Below are positions 10,148 to 20,590 of a DNA stretch of 64,000 nucleotides, one piece after another. This DNA is from an uncultured Bacteroidota bacterium. GTDB taxonomy: Bacteria; Bacteroidota; Bacteroidia; AKYH767-A; OLB10. The notes under the pieces are model-generated. The model was not told where the DNA came from. It did no database searches and worked only from the letters and a program-made list of their open reading frames with translations. Both the position numbers and the translations under genes were made by a program. The DNA lies in assembly GCA_903847585.1 (NCBI GenBank), contig CAINEC010000162.1, positions 108,930 through 172,929 on the forward strand, read 5' to 3'. Numbering within the stretch: the stretch's first letter is position 1; the number at the start of each line of letters is the position of its first letter.

Positions 10148-11560
10148 ATGAAGAGTGCATTGCTCGAATTATCATATTTAATAGGATCCGTAACATTTAT
10201 TGTCGGATTAAAAATGATGGGGAATCCAAAGTCGGCCCGCAAAGGAAACTTATTGGGAGCTGCAGGAATGACCCTCGCTATTTTAGGTACTATCTTTTTG
10301 TTTGAAAAGAAAACCGAAGATGGTGCTGTTGTAGCAGACCATGTTGTTCCAGGAATTATCTACGCATTAATTTTCGGAGCTATCTTATTAGGAACTATCG
10401 TTGGATGGTTAACAGCTAAAAAAGTTCAGATGACAAAGATGCCTGAATTGGTATCGATGTTTAATGGTATGGGCGGTGCCTGTGCTGCGTTAATTGGTTT
10501 GATGGAATACGAGCACAACTTACATCACACGGGCGCTTTAGCAACCATTATTGCAGGAATGGTGATTGGTACCGTTTCTTTTTCGGGATCTATCATTGCC
10601 TATTTAAAATTGAATGGCACGATGAAGCAACCTATTCGACTACCGCAATATAATGTCATTAATACGATAGTAATGGCGGGGGTTGTTTTATTTGGAGCAT
10701 GGGTAGTTATGACAGCACCAAGTATGACATTCTTGTATTTATTATTTGCAGTTGCGATTGTTTACGGAATCTTATTTACTGTTCCTATTGGTGGAGCGGA
10801 TATGCCAGTAGTTATATCTTTATTAAACTCGTTTACTGGATTAGCTGCTGCTTTCGGAGGATTTCTTTATGACAACAAAATCATGTTGACAGGTGGTATT
10901 CTAGTAGGATCGGCAGGTACGTTACTTACATTAGTTATGTGTAAGGCAATGAATCGTCCGTTGAGCAATGTAATTTTCGGAGCATTTGGTGGTGGAGATG
11001 CTGCCGCAGGTTCAAGTTCAGTTTCTGGAAGTATAAAAGATATAAATGTATCGGATACGGCGGTATTAATGAACTACTCTAAGAAAGTAGTTATTGTACC
11101 TGGGTACGGATTAGCAGTTGCGCAGGCGCAGCATGTTATACATGAATTAGAAACAATTTTAGAAGAGCGTGGTGTTGAAGTAAAATATGCGATACATCCT
11201 GTTGCTGGTCGTATGCCAGGACACATGAACGTATTACTTGCGGAGTCGAATGTATCGTATGATAAGTTAGTTGAGATGGAAGACATCAATCCTGAATTTT
11301 CTTCTACGGATGTGGTTTTAGTTGTTGGAGCTAATGACGTTGTAAACCCAGCGGCTCATAACGATCCTTCCTCTCCTATTTACGGAATGCCAATTTTAGA
11401 TGTAGAAAACGCATCACATATAATCGTAAACAAGCGTTCAATGAATGCAGGATATGCAGGTATTGAAAATGAATTATTCTTTAATCCGAAGACAAGTATG
11501 TTATTCGGCGATGCAAAAGCTGTACTAACGAAGTTAGTGGCGGAGATTAAGTCGTTGTAA
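10148..11560 (+). CDS. pntB: NAD(P) transhydrogenase subunit beta
   Basis: VIVPGYGLAVAQAQHVIHEL, HPVAGRMPGHMNVLLAE, VVGANDVVNPAA. Confidence 0.95.
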   Translation: MKSALLELSYLIGSVTFIVGLKMMGNPKSARKGNLLGAAGMTLAILGTIFLFEKKTEDGAVVADHVVPGIIYALIFGAILLGTIVGWLTAKKVQMTKMPELVSMFNGMGGACAALIGLMEYEHNLHHTGALATIIAGMVIGTVSFSGSIIAYLKLNGTMKQPIRLPQYNVINTIVMAGVVLFGAWVVMTAPSMTFLYLLFAVAIVYGILFTVPIGGADMPVVISLLNSFTGLAAAFGGFLYDNKIMLTGGILVGSAGTLLTLVMCKAMNRPLSNVIFGAFGGGDAAAGSSSVSGSIKDINVSDTAVLMNYSKKVVIVPGYGLAVAQAQHVIHELETILEERGVEVKYAIHPVAGRMPGHMNVLLAESNVSYDKLVEMEDINPEFSSTDVVLVVGANDVVNPAAHNDPSSPIYGMPILDVENASHIIVNKRSMNAGYAGIENELFFNPKTSMLFGDAKAVLTKLVAEIKSL

Positions 11561-11580
11561 GAATATATAAAAGCTATAAC

Positions 11581-11612
11581 AAAAAAGAGGGCCAAATGGT
11601 CCTCTTTTTTTA
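11581..11612 (+). terminator. Intrinsic terminator of the pnt operon
   Basis: aaaaaagagggccaaatggtcctcttttttt, stem plus T run. Confidence 0.85.
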
Positions 11613-11699
11613 TAACTACTATTCAATAAATATTTATCAATCAGTTAAAAATTCGAATATTGAATTTAAAAAATGCAAGTCGATAACTAAGACTTTACT

Positions 11700-12284
11700 C
11701 TAGTCATTGCGTTTAAAATCTAAAACACAACAATAATTATAATAGCTATGTGGCCTTATGCTAACTCCAACTTTAGAAAATTCATCATCCAAACAAATTC
11801 CACGATGTCCTAAACTAGGTACATCTTGATCAATTAATAATTGAAGTGTGACAGTCAATCCCGTTTGACAGTCATAAGAACAACATTCTCCATCAAACCC
11901 ATCAACGCAATTTACACGATGATGTCCGTAAGAACCAGATTTACCACTCTCTATTGCAAAACAATTGGCGAGTTGATACATGCCTTGATCAAAAGTCAAT
12001 GCATTAACTGGCTTCATTTGATTTAATGTTACTTGAAGCGATTTTGTAAATTCAGTTTCTTTATACAATCCATCTTCAATAGCTTTTTTCAATTCAATGG
12101 ATGCAAATTTTTTAGGATAAAGGCGAGCGAGATTGATATAACGAAAAACTTCTTTTTCCTCGAGCGTAATTCCTTTAATATTTTTAGCCGTATTAGCAGC
12201 TTCAAACTCTTGTTCTGTCCATTGTTGAGCTAAACAATTATTTGCAAACAAGAAAATAATTGCAATAAGAAATAATCTGTTCAT
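11700..12284 (-). CDS. Secreted CAP (SCP/PR1)-domain protein
   Basis: Signal peptide; EVFRYINLARLYPKKFA, LGHRGICLDDEFSKVGVSIRPH. Confidence 0.75.
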   Translation of the reverse strand: MNRLFLIAIIFLFANNCLAQQWTEQEFEAANTAKNIKGITLEEKEVFRYINLARLYPKKFASIELKKAIEDGLYKETEFTKSLQVTLNQMKPVNALTFDQGMYQLANCFAIESGKSGSYGHHRVNCVDGFDGECCSYDCQTGLTVTLQLLIDQDVPSLGHRGICLDDEFSKVGVSIRPHSYYNYCCVLDFKRND

Positions 12285-12335
12285 AAAGTTTGGTTTATTG
12301 AAGAACGAAAACCAACTTGAAATATTATAAAAAGC

Positions 12336-15300
12336 TTATCTGATAATCATTAATGATCCATAAGTTGAAGGTGGTTCGCCTTTATAACTCATTCCATTCC
12401 ATCGGTTGCCATTTTGAAATATAGCATCCACCTTCCAAACATATGCGCCCTGAGGAACTGGCTTATTATTAAAAGTACCATCCCATTTCTCCTCTGGTTG
12501 TCCATTATTTATTTTATTAGACGACCAAACTTTTTCTCCATACGGAGAAAACACCTCAATATTATAAGAAGCCAATCCAACTCCCTTTGGAATAAAATAC
12601 ATCGTTTCGATAGTACCAGCATCAGGAGACAAAGCGTTAGGTATAAATAATGATCCTAAAAAATCTACTTGAATTGCATATATTGCAGTGTCAGGACAAT
12701 CAACATCGTTATAAACTATCAATGAAACATAAAAGATTCCGTTATTATAAAAACGATGTATAGGATTTTTATCATAAACCAAAGGACTACCATCGCCAAA
12801 ATTCCAAACCCATTTTACTGCGTCAATAGATAAATCTGTAAATTGATAAATACCACTTGGATTTATTATTGTATCAACTTGATAAAAGCTAAAATTAGCG
12901 GTTGGAATTGGAAGTACATTAATGGCATTATCAACTTTTAACGTATCGTAGCATACGGAATCTTCATTCGCAATTAAAGTAACATCATATTGTCCAATTT
13001 GATTGTAAGTATAAAAAACAGAACTTCCCAAGATCGTATCTCCATTGCCAAAATCCCAAAACGCATTGCTCGCATTTGAGGATGTATTTATAAAATTGAT
13101 AGTTAATGGAACACAACCTTCCAATGTTAAAGGAATAAATGAAGCATTAGGTTCACCATATACCTTTATGATTTTTTGAATAGTATCTTTACAATTATAT
13201 AGATTACTTGAAATTAATTCCACATTTAATAATTGTGGATCAGAAACTTGCAATATTGGATTTATAGTAACTGATTGACCAATATTACCAAAAAACCAAT
13301 CATAGTTATTAGCTCCTATGCTTAAATTTTGAAACTCTAAATTTGTTGGTGTTTGACAAATTGGATTTTGAATAAAGTTGAAATCTGCAATTGGTACAGG
13401 AAATACGTTAATAAAATTATAAGAAGTATCATCGCTACACAAATTAGAATCTAACAAAAACAAACTAATTGAATATTGACCAGGGGTTATATAGGTATAA
13501 CTAATTGGATTTCCCGTTAAAGTATCTCCATTACCCAAATCCCATAAAAAGAACGAAGCATTTGGTGTAATACTATTTAAATTAATCAAATAAGGAGAAC
13601 AACCATTTATTCCACTCAATACAAATTCGGCTTCAGGATGCTGAACTATTTGTATTGATTTCAATAATGTATCAGGGCAACCATTAATGGAAGAAAAACC
13701 AATTAAAGTTACATTATAAACTCCAGGATCTTCAAAAATGTGGTTCGGAGAAAATGCAACGGAATCAATTGGCGAACTATCTCCGAAATCCCAATAATAA
13801 CCTGAAATATTAGGCGATAAATTAGTTATTTCAATTGTATCGTTATTACAACCTTTAACAGACATTGAGAAGTCTAAAACAGGTTGTGGTAAAACTTCAA
13901 TCGTCTGTGAAATTGAATCAAATCCACATAAATTATCTACATATTGCCAAACTGTAAAAACTCCAGCAGTATCAAACACATGTACAACCGTATCTCCAAA
14001 AGAAGAATAGCCATCACCAAAATCCCAACTTACTACTGAACTTGCCGCAACCACACTTGAAAAAGTACATTTCAAAGGTCGACAACCTTGTACTTTATCT
14101 GAATTAAAAAAAGCTTTGACTTGATTTGGACGGATAGTTACACTTTTTGAAATACTGTCAACTCCGCAACGATTAGAAGATACTAACTTAATTACATAAG
14201 TTGAATCCAATGAATCTGTAACAAAAACTTGTGGTGCTAAAATAGAATCTGTCGAAACTAAAACTCCATTAATATACCATTCATAGTATTGTGGTTGCCC
14301 AGTTGTGACGTTATTAAAAAATATTGTTGCTGGAGAGCAAGAATCATTATAATTAATTCCAAAACCTGGTACCGGGATTGGATATACGGTGATGCTATCT
14401 AATGCGGTAGCGATTCCACAAGCATTACTTGTTGTCAATTGCAAATGATAAATTGTTGAATCGCCAGGCCCTTGATTAAAAACGATGTTGCCTGGATTAT
14501 AAATTGTATCATATACACCATTACCATAATTCCAAGCATACGTATTTGCTCCATAAAAAGAGCTTAAATTATCTATATTTATCGTTAAAGGAGAACAACC
14601 TTTATTTGTATCTAAAACAAAAGATGCATCAGGAGGGGCAATAATTTCAAGTGGAGCTTGTACGGTATCCTTACATCCAAATTGATTTTCGTAAACTAGT
14701 GTAATCGGGTAATTTCCTGAAATATTATATGTATGATTTACTGTATTAAGAAAAGAAAACGGCGAACCATCACCAAAATCCCAAATTGAATTTGTACCAG
14801 GAGCATTATTGGAAAACAACAGTGATTGATTTACACATGCAGTATCAGGGATTTGATATGCACTTGCCGTAGGTTGAAAAATAATTACATTGAAAGTATC
14901 ACGAATGATGCAATTATAACCAAGACCAGAGTCAACAAATGTATACACGACTGTATCCAATGATAAATTAGTATAACTAGGAGAATATGTACCAATAATT
15001 GAATCAGTAATTCCCGAACCTAGCCAATAACCACCAGTTGGGAAACCTGAAAAATTGACCGGATTACTATTGCTACAAAAAAATGTATCACGTCCAGCAT
15101 TAATTCCAGCACCTATCACAGCAACTAAAAATGAATCTTTTACAGCACAAGTAGCGGAACCATATGAATATAAAAAATAGTTGTTTAGTACATTAGTTGA
15201 ATCCGAATTAAAACTAGCACCAATCAAATTTCCATTATATGTCCAAACACCACCGCTTGGAATCGCAGATAGAATTATTGAACCTGCACCCTTGCAAATA

Positions 15301-18300
15301 TTAGTATCACTAGGTAAGTAAAGTACAGGAGGCAATTTATATCTAAATGTATCTGTTAAAATAATTGAGTCACAATCATTCCACACACCAACAGTTACTA
15401 TATATAATCCAGTATCAACAATTGCTACTAAATTGGGATTTGATCCATTATAATTGTAAATAGTGCTACCATTATAATTCACATTCCAAACATAACCTGA
15501 ATCACTAACTCTAGGACTTAAACTATAATAGTCTGTTAAATTTAAAAATATAGAGTCGCACACATCATCAATTTGCTGAATTTGAATAAGTTTGGGACCT
15601 TCTCCTATTTCCACAATAAAATTATCTGAAATCGGATTACAGCCCTGAGTCGAGGCCGTAACTGATAAGGAATAGTAGCCTGGAGAACTAAAATATAAAC
15701 TTGGTGAAGGACTGTTTAAATTTGTCGAATTCACAAATTGAGCATTATTTGCATTCGATAAACCCCATGAATAATCTCCAAATGTTATATTATTTATATA
15801 ATTTACCGTCAGTGTATCACATCCATAAATATAATCTGGATTAATATCTATAACCGGCTTAGGGCTAACCACAACTGTGGCAAATAAGGTGTCAGTGCCA
15901 CAAGGACCATCTACTATCAAACTAATAACATAATTACCAGGCGTATTGTATTTTACAACACCAGGATTAGGTAAATTTGAACTACTTGGTTGTCCTCCAG
16001 TGAAACTCCAATTGTAATTTGAAACAACACCAGAAACATTAAAATATTGTAAAATATTAACAGCTGCAGAATCACAAAAAGGAGGTATAATACTAGCGGT
16101 GATATTAGGACCTTGAGGAAAATAAATCGAATTCGACGTCCAATTACAAACACTTTGAGGAGCAGTACAACAGCCAGTAGCATTTGCTTGAACCGTATAT
16201 GTTCCTGAATTATTTATATCTATATTTGTTTGTGCGCTTGTTGGATTTGCTATTACTGTGCCTAAGACAGGGGTTATTGACCAATTAAATGTTTGAGCAT
16301 TTTGCGCATTAATGTTAGCATTTATTATAACAGGAGTACAATTTCCAGATTGTACTAAACTTGGTTGAATTATGGTAGGAGCCGCAACTCTAACTGAATC
16401 GACAAAAGTGCTATTTCCACAACTATTTGTAACTGTTAATGTAATCGGATAAACACCCGGAGTGTTATAATTAATAGTTGGTGGAATTGATTGAGAACTT
16501 GAACTAGGAGAACCATTTGGGAACTGCCAATTATATTGATTTATAACACCACTACTAACGAAATAATTTGAAGGATTAATTACAGCAGATCCACAAAAAC
16601 TTGGAATTGGATTAGATGTAATATTCGGTCCTTGTATTAAAGAAGTTTGATAACTCCAACTACAAACGCTTGATGGCGCGGTACAGCATCCAGTTGCATT
16701 TGCAGTAATTGTATAACTACCAGGATCATTTATATTAATACTAGTTTGATTATTATTTACATTTGAAATAACTGTATTAATAGAAGGATTTATTCCCCAA
16801 ATTAATGTCTGAGCATTTTGAGCATTCATATTAGCATTTATACTAAGCGGAACGCAATTGCCACCATTACTAACTGTTGGTGTAATAATAGTTGGAGGTA
16901 AAACTCTTACAGTATCAACGATAGTTATTGTATCACAACTACTAAAAACGACTAATGTTAAAGGATATACACCAGGAGTATTATAGCCCACATTACCTGG
17001 TAATGCATTATTACTACTTGATGGATTCCCACCTGGAAATGACCACTGATATTGTGAAATATTTCCTGATGGATTAATATATGTCCTAGGGTTGAAACTC
17101 GCATTGCCGCAAAAGGATGGTATTGGATTAGATGAAATATTAGGCCCTTGTTGTAATGAAATTTGGCTACTCCAACTGCAAACACTTTGAGGTGCTGTAC
17201 AACATCCACTCGCTGAAGCGTTTATTGTATAGAGACCTGGATTACTAATACTAATACTAGTCTGATTTGCATTTGGACTTGTAATACTTGAACCAAGATT
17301 AGGATTTAAACTCCATGCTGTTGTTTGTGCGTTTAAAGCGTTCATGTTTCCATTAAAAACAAGGGGGGCACAATTACTTAAATTTGATAAAACAGGTTGA
17401 ATTATTGTTGGAGGCAAAACCCGAACTGAATCAATTATTGTATCATTTCCACAACTACTGAAAACAATTAATTTTATTGGATACACTGCCGGTGTATTAT
17501 ACGATACATTTCCTGGGTTAGCACTATTACTACTAGTAGGTGTTCCGCCTTGAAAACTCCACTGATATTGTGTAATACTACCTGTTGCGTTTATATATGT
17601 AACAGGATTAAAGGTTGCCGAACCGCAAAAAACAGGTATAGAAGTATTATTAATTGAAGGGCCTTGCAGGATATTAAAGGTAGTATCCCAATGACATCGG
17701 CTGTATGGACCATTACCACCTGATGTATAAGAACAACAACCGGTTACATCAACGCCTATTTGATATTGACCCGCTGAATTTATTTGAATTAATGGTTGAG
17801 AGTCAATTGGAGCCGTAAAACTAATATTATTAGTTGGATTAGATGACCATAGAAATGTAACAGCGTTTTGAGAATTGATATCGGGATGAAAGCTGCTAGG
17901 AGAACACCAATCAGTATTGTTAGATAAAGGATTTATTATTGTGGGAGGCTTTACAATTACATTTTTTGAAACCGAGGAACTACCACAAGGATTTGTTACC
18001 GTATAAGTAATAGTATAAGTACCTGCCGAATAGTATGTATGTGTTCCAGGATTTTCTAAATTAGAGGTTGTGCCATCACCAAAATTCCAAAGATGGGTAG
18101 GTACTGCAGAATTAAAACAAGATGTATTTGTAATATTTACTGGTGATCCAACACAAACAAGTGTATCTACATTTATTTTCGCCTTAGGTTTGAATTTTAT
18201 TTGTATTGGAGTTGTTATCCAATGAAAACTCACTAAACCACTTGAACATGTATCCTTTACCCCTATTTTTATTTCGATAGGAATTCCATCAGGACCTACA

Positions 18301-18590
18301 CAACTATCGGCGGGGAACGAGTATTTATGCTTTTTACATCCTATAAATTTACCAACAAATCGATCAATTGTTCCATCACCCCAACAAATAAAACTTGAAT
18401 CAACGTTACTAACCGTTGTATTTAAAACACCGACTGAATCTCCAATACAAAAAATAGTTTGAGACCCATTACAAACCCCTCCATTAGCAGTAATACTACC
18501 ACAATCGGCTTTTAAGGTCCAATTACTACATTGAGCTAGTCCAAATTGACAATTAGCTATGTATAGGAGCAATATTAAAAGTCTGCGCAT
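12336..18590 (-). CDS. Giant PKD-repeat protein with gliding motility / T9SS-type C-terminal domain
   Basis: 2084 aa with many PKD motifs (WDFGDGxS...YxxPGxYxVTL). C-terminus FIPNALSPDAGTIETMYFIP...YNIEVFSPYGEKVWSS...WDGTFNNKPVPQGAYVWKVDAIFQNG. Confidence 0.92.
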   Translation of the reverse strand: MRRLLILLLYIANCQFGLAQCSNWTLKADCGSITANGGVCNGSQTIFCIGDSVGVLNTTVSNVDSSFICWGDGTIDRFVGKFIGCKKHKYSFPADSCVGPDGIPIEIKIGVKDTCSSGLVSFHWITTPIQIKFKPKAKINVDTLVCVGSPVNITNTSCFNSAVPTHLWNFGDGTTSNLENPGTHTYYSAGTYTITYTVTNPCGSSSVSKNVIVKPPTIINPLSNNTDWCSPSSFHPDINSQNAVTFLWSSNPTNNISFTAPIDSQPLIQINSAGQYQIGVDVTGCCSYTSGGNGPYSRCHWDTTFNILQGPSINNTSIPVFCGSATFNPVTYINATGSITQYQWSFQGGTPTSSNSANPGNVSYNTPAVYPIKLIVFSSCGNDTIIDSVRVLPPTIIQPVLSNLSNCAPLVFNGNMNALNAQTTAWSLNPNLGSSITSPNANQTSISISNPGLYTINASASGCCTAPQSVCSWSSQISLQQGPNISSNPIPSFCGNASFNPRTYINPSGNISQYQWSFPGGNPSSSNNALPGNVGYNTPGVYPLTLVVFSSCDTITIVDTVRVLPPTIITPTVSNGGNCVPLSINANMNAQNAQTLIWGINPSINTVISNVNNNQTSININDPGSYTITANATGCCTAPSSVCSWSYQTSLIQGPNITSNPIPSFCGSAVINPSNYFVSSGVINQYNWQFPNGSPSSSSQSIPPTINYNTPGVYPITLTVTNSCGNSTFVDSVRVAAPTIIQPSLVQSGNCTPVIINANINAQNAQTFNWSITPVLGTVIANPTSAQTNIDINNSGTYTVQANATGCCTAPQSVCNWTSNSIYFPQGPNITASIIPPFCDSAAVNILQYFNVSGVVSNYNWSFTGGQPSSSNLPNPGVVKYNTPGNYVISLIVDGPCGTDTLFATVVVSPKPVIDINPDYIYGCDTLTVNYINNITFGDYSWGLSNANNAQFVNSTNLNSPSPSLYFSSPGYYSLSVTASTQGCNPISDNFIVEIGEGPKLIQIQQIDDVCDSIFLNLTDYYSLSPRVSDSGYVWNVNYNGSTIYNYNGSNPNLVAIVDTGLYIVTVGVWNDCDSIILTDTFRYKLPPVLYLPSDTNICKGAGSIILSAIPSGGVWTYNGNLIGASFNSDSTNVLNNYFLYSYGSATCAVKDSFLVAVIGAGINAGRDTFFCSNSNPVNFSGFPTGGYWLGSGITDSIIGTYSPSYTNLSLDTVVYTFVDSGLGYNCIIRDTFNVIIFQPTASAYQIPDTACVNQSLLFSNNAPGTNSIWDFGDGSPFSFLNTVNHTYNISGNYPITLVYENQFGCKDTVQAPLEIIAPPDASFVLDTNKGCSPLTINIDNLSSFYGANTYAWNYGNGVYDTIYNPGNIVFNQGPGDSTIYHLQLTTSNACGIATALDSITVYPIPVPGFGINYNDSCSPATIFFNNVTTGQPQYYEWYINGVLVSTDSILAPQVFVTDSLDSTYVIKLVSSNRCGVDSISKSVTIRPNQVKAFFNSDKVQGCRPLKCTFSSVVAASSVVSWDFGDGYSSFGDTVVHVFDTAGVFTVWQYVDNLCGFDSISQTIEVLPQPVLDFSMSVKGCNNDTIEITNLSPNISGYYWDFGDSSPIDSVAFSPNHIFEDPGVYNVTLIGFSSINGCPDTLLKSIQIVQHPEAEFVLSGINGCSPYLINLNSITPNASFFLWDLGNGDTLTGNPISYTYITPGQYSISLFLLDSNLCSDDTSYNFINVFPVPIADFNFIQNPICQTPTNLEFQNLSIGANNYDWFFGNIGQSVTINPILQVSDPQLLNVELISSNLYNCKDTIQKIIKVYGEPNASFIPLTLEGCVPLTINFINTSSNASNAFWDFGNGDTILGSSVFYTYNQIGQYDVTLIANEDSVCYDTLKVDNAINVLPIPTANFSFYQVDTIINPSGIYQFTDLSIDAVKWVWNFGDGSPLVYDKNPIHRFYNNGIFYVSLIVYNDVDCPDTAIYAIQVDFLGSLFIPNALSPDAGTIETMYFIPKGVGLASYNIEVFSPYGEKVWSSNKINNGQPEEKWDGTFNNKPVPQGAYVWKVDAIFQNGNRWNGMSYKGEPPSTYGSLMIIR
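15850..17940 (-). repeat. About four tandem ~520-bp coding repeats inside the PKD protein
   Basis: Repeated blocks GPxIxxxxIPxFCxxA...YNTPGVYPxxLxVxxxC...ATGCCTAPxSVCxW at roughly 520-bp spacing. Confidence 0.8.
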
Positions 18591-19639
18591 TTTTTAAATA
18601 TATTGGACTTACTTTTATATTTCTTGTCTCCTGTAACGGCATTAATTGCGAATGTTATTTCATGAACTGGTCCTACATTAGAGAAATTAACACCAGAGAG
18701 GTTCATATCATGAGAATAAGCTACACCAATTAAAAAATCATTAACAACTTTTTCGTATCCCACCGCTGGAATAATTGAATATGCATTACCTCTATATCGA
18801 GTATTAATAAATGATGAATAATACATTCCAAGGTAAAATGACCTATCATTTCGATCATCTAAATAACCGACAAGAGACCCACATTTTATCCTATGTATGG
18901 TAGATTGTTTTTCATACTGTATTGTTGGTTTAATTAGCGGAATATTATAAAATGAATTTTTTTGTATTGTGGTTGCTGCGGTTATAACAAACAATCTTGG
19001 CAGCCTAGTATCCAAGCCTTGCAAAGACTCCCATCCTCGAGATAAAAAATGATTTAAAGATGCATGTAAGTCTAACGGGATTCTGTATTCGTTTAACTTA
19101 AATTTAAATTCGCCAGAAACACTAATACCACAATCATAAAATAAGCTATTTAAAATTGTTGGTGTTAATTGAGATGAGTTTTGATATATCCCAAAAACAG
19201 GGTCTATCTCATCCGAAAAAACCAATTTTGACCAATCAAGAGATTTTCTTTGAACTCCTACGTAACCACCAAAAGTCAAGCTTACTAATTCCTTTTTCTT
19301 TATCTTATATCTTATTGGACACTTTTGACGGACTATCAAATCAGCTCTTTGAGTTTTAATGAAAGCAGCTCCCTCAATATCATTACAAATATTCAATCCA
19401 AATCCTGTATTTTTTTTTGCAGGCTTGATATCAACGTGAAGAAACTGAGTTGTAAATCCACCGGGCACCTCACTCCACTGATTACGATATACTCCGGATA
19501 CATTAACGCCTCCCTTGATAGGCATATACGAAGAATGATAATAAACTAATGTATTGTCAATTTGTGAAAATGACGGGTCCTGCCCCCACCCATTCACATA
19601 AAACATCAAAGAAAAAAACAAGAGTAAAAGCTTCTTCAT
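18575..19639 (-). CDS. PorP/SprF family T9SS membrane protein
   Basis: GQDPSFSQIDNTLVYYHSSYMPIKGGVNVSGVYRNQWSEVPGGFTTQFLHVDI; partner of the adjacent gliding-type protein. Confidence 0.88.
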   Translation of the reverse strand: MKKLLLLFFSLMFYVNGWGQDPSFSQIDNTLVYYHSSYMPIKGGVNVSGVYRNQWSEVPGGFTTQFLHVDIKPAKKNTGFGLNICNDIEGAAFIKTQRADLIVRQKCPIRYKIKKKELVSLTFGGYVGVQRKSLDWSKLVFSDEIDPVFGIYQNSSQLTPTILNSLFYDCGISVSGEFKFKLNEYRIPLDLHASLNHFLSRGWESLQGLDTRLPRLFVITAATTIQKNSFYNIPLIKPTIQYEKQSTIHRIKCGSLVGYLDDRNDRSFYLGMYYSSFINTRYRGNAYSIIPAVGYEKVVNDFLIGVAYSHDMNLSGVNFSNVGPVHEITFAINAVTGDKKYKSKSNIFKKCADF

Positions 19640-19880
19640 AAATTATAGTATAACCCTGTGATTAATGGGGCTGTAAATTTACATAACGTAGTATTGCTTT
19701 CCTAAAAAATGTTAAGATATTAACAATTATTTTTTTTATTTGTTATTAATAATTGAAAAACAAATTGTTAAGCAACAATTAAAACAACTACAAATTGTTA
19801 ATTTCGATTAGAAGGGTGTATATTTTGTTGCTAATTGAAAGTTAAACGAAGTAAAATAATCGTATTCCTTCAAATAAAAG

Positions 19881-20582
19881 CTATTTCAAAATAAGCTGCT
19901 CTAACTTCACACCTTCAGCTAACCGATTATTATCAATACTGCCTACTCCTTCCACATGTAAAATATCATATTGCCACATTACATATTTACAACGAGGCTC
20001 CCTGTAAAAATCACTGATCCAATATTGATAATCACTAAATTCTTCTTTCAGGTATTTACGGTAATAATCGTACTCGCAATAAATGATTGGCTTAACACCA
20101 TATTTCGCTTCCACCAATTCACAAAAAGCTTTAATCTCTTTCACAATCCATTGTTTACTTTGTGTACTACTATGTTTCATTTCAACATCTAATATCGGAT
20201 ATAAATCACCTTTGCGTAAACCAACCGTTTTTATGTAATGTTCCGCTTGTAATTTTCCACTCACATCGTAATTGAAAAAGTGATACCCTCCTACTGGAAT
20301 TCCTAATTCACGAAATTTATGCAAACGAATTAGATATGCATCATCAACGTATGATTTCCCTTCGGTAGATTTTAATATTACAAATGCAGGTTTGTTTTCC
20401 TTAACTAACTGATCAAAATCAACATTTTTTTGATGATGTGATATATCAATACCCCAAACAAATTTATTTTTATCCTTCGTAGAAAACCACTTTTTATAAA
20501 AACCTTGCTGATAAAATAAAAAACCTATGGCCACTAAAGCCAATAAAATTATAAACCCAAAAAGTTTAACTAATCTTTTCAT
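19881..20582 (-). CDS. Membrane-anchored GH25 lysozyme/muramidase
   Basis: N-terminal TM segment; FVWGIDISHHQKNVDF, FVILKSTEGKSYVDDAY, VGGYHFFNYD, PILDVEMKH, YCEYDYYRKYL, YVMWQYD. Confidence 0.9.
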   Translation of the reverse strand: MKRLVKLFGFIILLALVAIGFLFYQQGFYKKWFSTKDKNKFVWGIDISHHQKNVDFDQLVKENKPAFVILKSTEGKSYVDDAYLIRLHKFRELGIPVGGYHFFNYDVSGKLQAEHYIKTVGLRKGDLYPILDVEMKHSSTQSKQWIVKEIKAFCELVEAKYGVKPIIYCEYDYYRKYLKEEFSDYQYWISDFYREPRCKYVMWQYDILHVEGVGSIDNNRLAEGVKLEQLILK

Positions 20583-20590
20583 ACTACTAT

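Noticed and set aside
15953-17209. Minus-strand ORFs 15953..16183 and 16958..17209
   Set aside because: Alternative-frame shadows inside the PKD repeat gene, mirroring the repeat period.
12336-18590. CRISPR array or noncoding tandem repeat
   Set aside because: Period is ~520 bp and in frame within one intact ORF; no short repeat/spacer pattern was seen anywhere in the window.
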